Positions 63,686 through 64,000 of a stretch of 64,000 bases of DNA are shown one piece after another. The number at the start of each line of letters is the position of its first letter. Positions within the stretch are counted from its first letter, which is position 1. Below the pieces are notes generated by a model. It worked only from the letters and a program-made list of their open reading frames with translations, had not been told where the DNA came from and did no database searches. The DNA comes from an uncultured Bacteroidales bacterium (lineage in GTDB: Bacteria > Bacteroidota > Bacteroidia > Bacteroidales > UBA932): NCBI GenBank assembly GCA_944323445.1, contig CALUSM010000001.1, forward strand, positions 124,001-188,000. Reading direction: 5' to 3'. A program made the translations under genes and the position numbers.

Positions 63686-64000
63686 ATGGCTGCGAATGAA
63701 TTGGGAAAATATCGCCTGACGGTGGTTCTGGGGCCGACGGCCTCGGGGAAGACCCGCTATGCGGTGCGGTTGGCGGGGGAGGCCGGGGCTGAGATTATCT
63801 CGGCTGACTCGCGGCAGATATACCGCGGGATGGATATCGGAACCGGGAAGGACCTCGGCGAGTACGTGTATGAAGGAAGGCCGGTGCCGTATCATCTGAT
63901 AGACATCGTGGATGCCGGGGTGCGCTACGATATTTTCCGGTATCAGCGGGATTTCGCGGCGGCGTACAATGATATCGTCTCCCGCGGCCGTCCGGTGATT
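63686..64000 (+). CDS. miaA: tRNA dimethylallyltransferase, N-terminal part (cut by window edge)
   Basis: Adds a dimethylallyl group to A37 of tRNAs that read codons starting with U. The first 105 residues are present, open to the last base. P-loop: VVLGPTASGKTRYAVRLAG; then IISADSRQIYRGMDIGTGK, VPYHLIDIVDAGVRYDIFRY and the following QRDFAAAYNDIVSRGRPVI, all standard MiaA motifs. It starts 6 bases after the AraC gene. Confidence 0.95.
   Translation, partial: MAANELGKYRLTVVLGPTASGKTRYAVRLAGEAGAEIISADSRQIYRGMDIGTGKDLGEYVYEGRPVPYHLIDIVDAGVRYDIFRYQRDFAAAYNDIVSRGRPVI

Overview
The window is a chromosomal segment of an anaerobic member of the Bacteroidota, most likely Bacteroidales. Reasons: nearly every clear promoter has the Bacteroidota -7 box TAnnTTTG (in the best cases with a TTTG -33 box 19-21 bases upstream), starts lack Shine-Dalgarno sequences, and the content is typical of the group: Rnf complex, pyruvate:ferredoxin oxidoreductase, BACON/Omp28-like and DUF6029 proteins, OstA-like protein, bifunctional FtcD, and an IS982-type element. 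The sequence is fairly GC-rich for the order, so Rikenellaceae-like or related gut lineages fit better than Bacteroides itself, but genus cannot be read from this sequence. Both edges cut genes: the 3' part of dnaB on the left and the 5' part of miaA on the right.

Layout. 1-7.5 kb: dnaB, a DUF3108 protein, then rseC-rnfBCDGEA, a complete ion-pumping ferredoxin:NAD+ oxidoreductase, and a small TPR protein. 7.5-13.7 kb: an rRNA/tRNA methyltransferase facing a secreted thiol-redox run (DsbD-like reductase, BACON/thioredoxin lipoprotein, TlpA-like thioredoxin, DUF6029 barrel). 13.7-18.1 kb: glyA, a decayed DUF4143 ATPase gene, thiD with a divergent thiE, and an IS982-family element that has cut off the end of a neighbouring gene. 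18.2-21.5 kb: a thiamine operon on the minus strand (TPP riboswitch, thiE, thiC, thi4) in which a Thi4-type thiazole synthase stands where thiG/thiH would be expected. 21.6-29.6 kb: an outer-membrane protein, a YgjP metallopeptidase, rpsO, pnp, a radical SAM/YhcH/DUF4105 run and an NlpC/P60 hydrolase.

29.6-35.8 kb: a small conserved protein, guaB, then envelope biogenesis genes (SurA_N-like lipoprotein, SurA, OstA-like). 35.9-40.4 kb: histidine degradation hutH-hutI-ftcD, without hutU. 40.4-43.9 kb: fabH-fabF-fabZ-fabG. 43.9-47.6 kb: a four-gene minus-strand operon of an uncharacterised lipoprotein, a WG-repeat protein, a secreted protein of unknown family and a patatin-like phospholipase. 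47.6-52.8 kb: HdeD-like membrane protein, tRNA-Arg(CCG), fabD and nifJ. 52.8-57.2 kb: a glycosyltransferase island with a GT14-RgpF fusion followed by a stand-alone GT14 paralogue. 57.3-64 kb: tRNA-His, a carboxyltransferase subunit whose carrier domain lacks the biotinyl lysine, a copper-type P-ATPase, an M23 peptidase, an AraC regulator and miaA.

Together the genes describe a fermentative anaerobe: NifJ makes reduced ferredoxin from pyruvate, Rnf couples its oxidation to ion pumping, and the carboxyltransferase fits C3/C4 interconversion. No CRISPR array, prophage or rRNA gene was seen. The least explained parts are the 43.9-47.6 kb operon, the redox/DUF6029 run, the Thi4 substitution and the duplicated GT14 genes.
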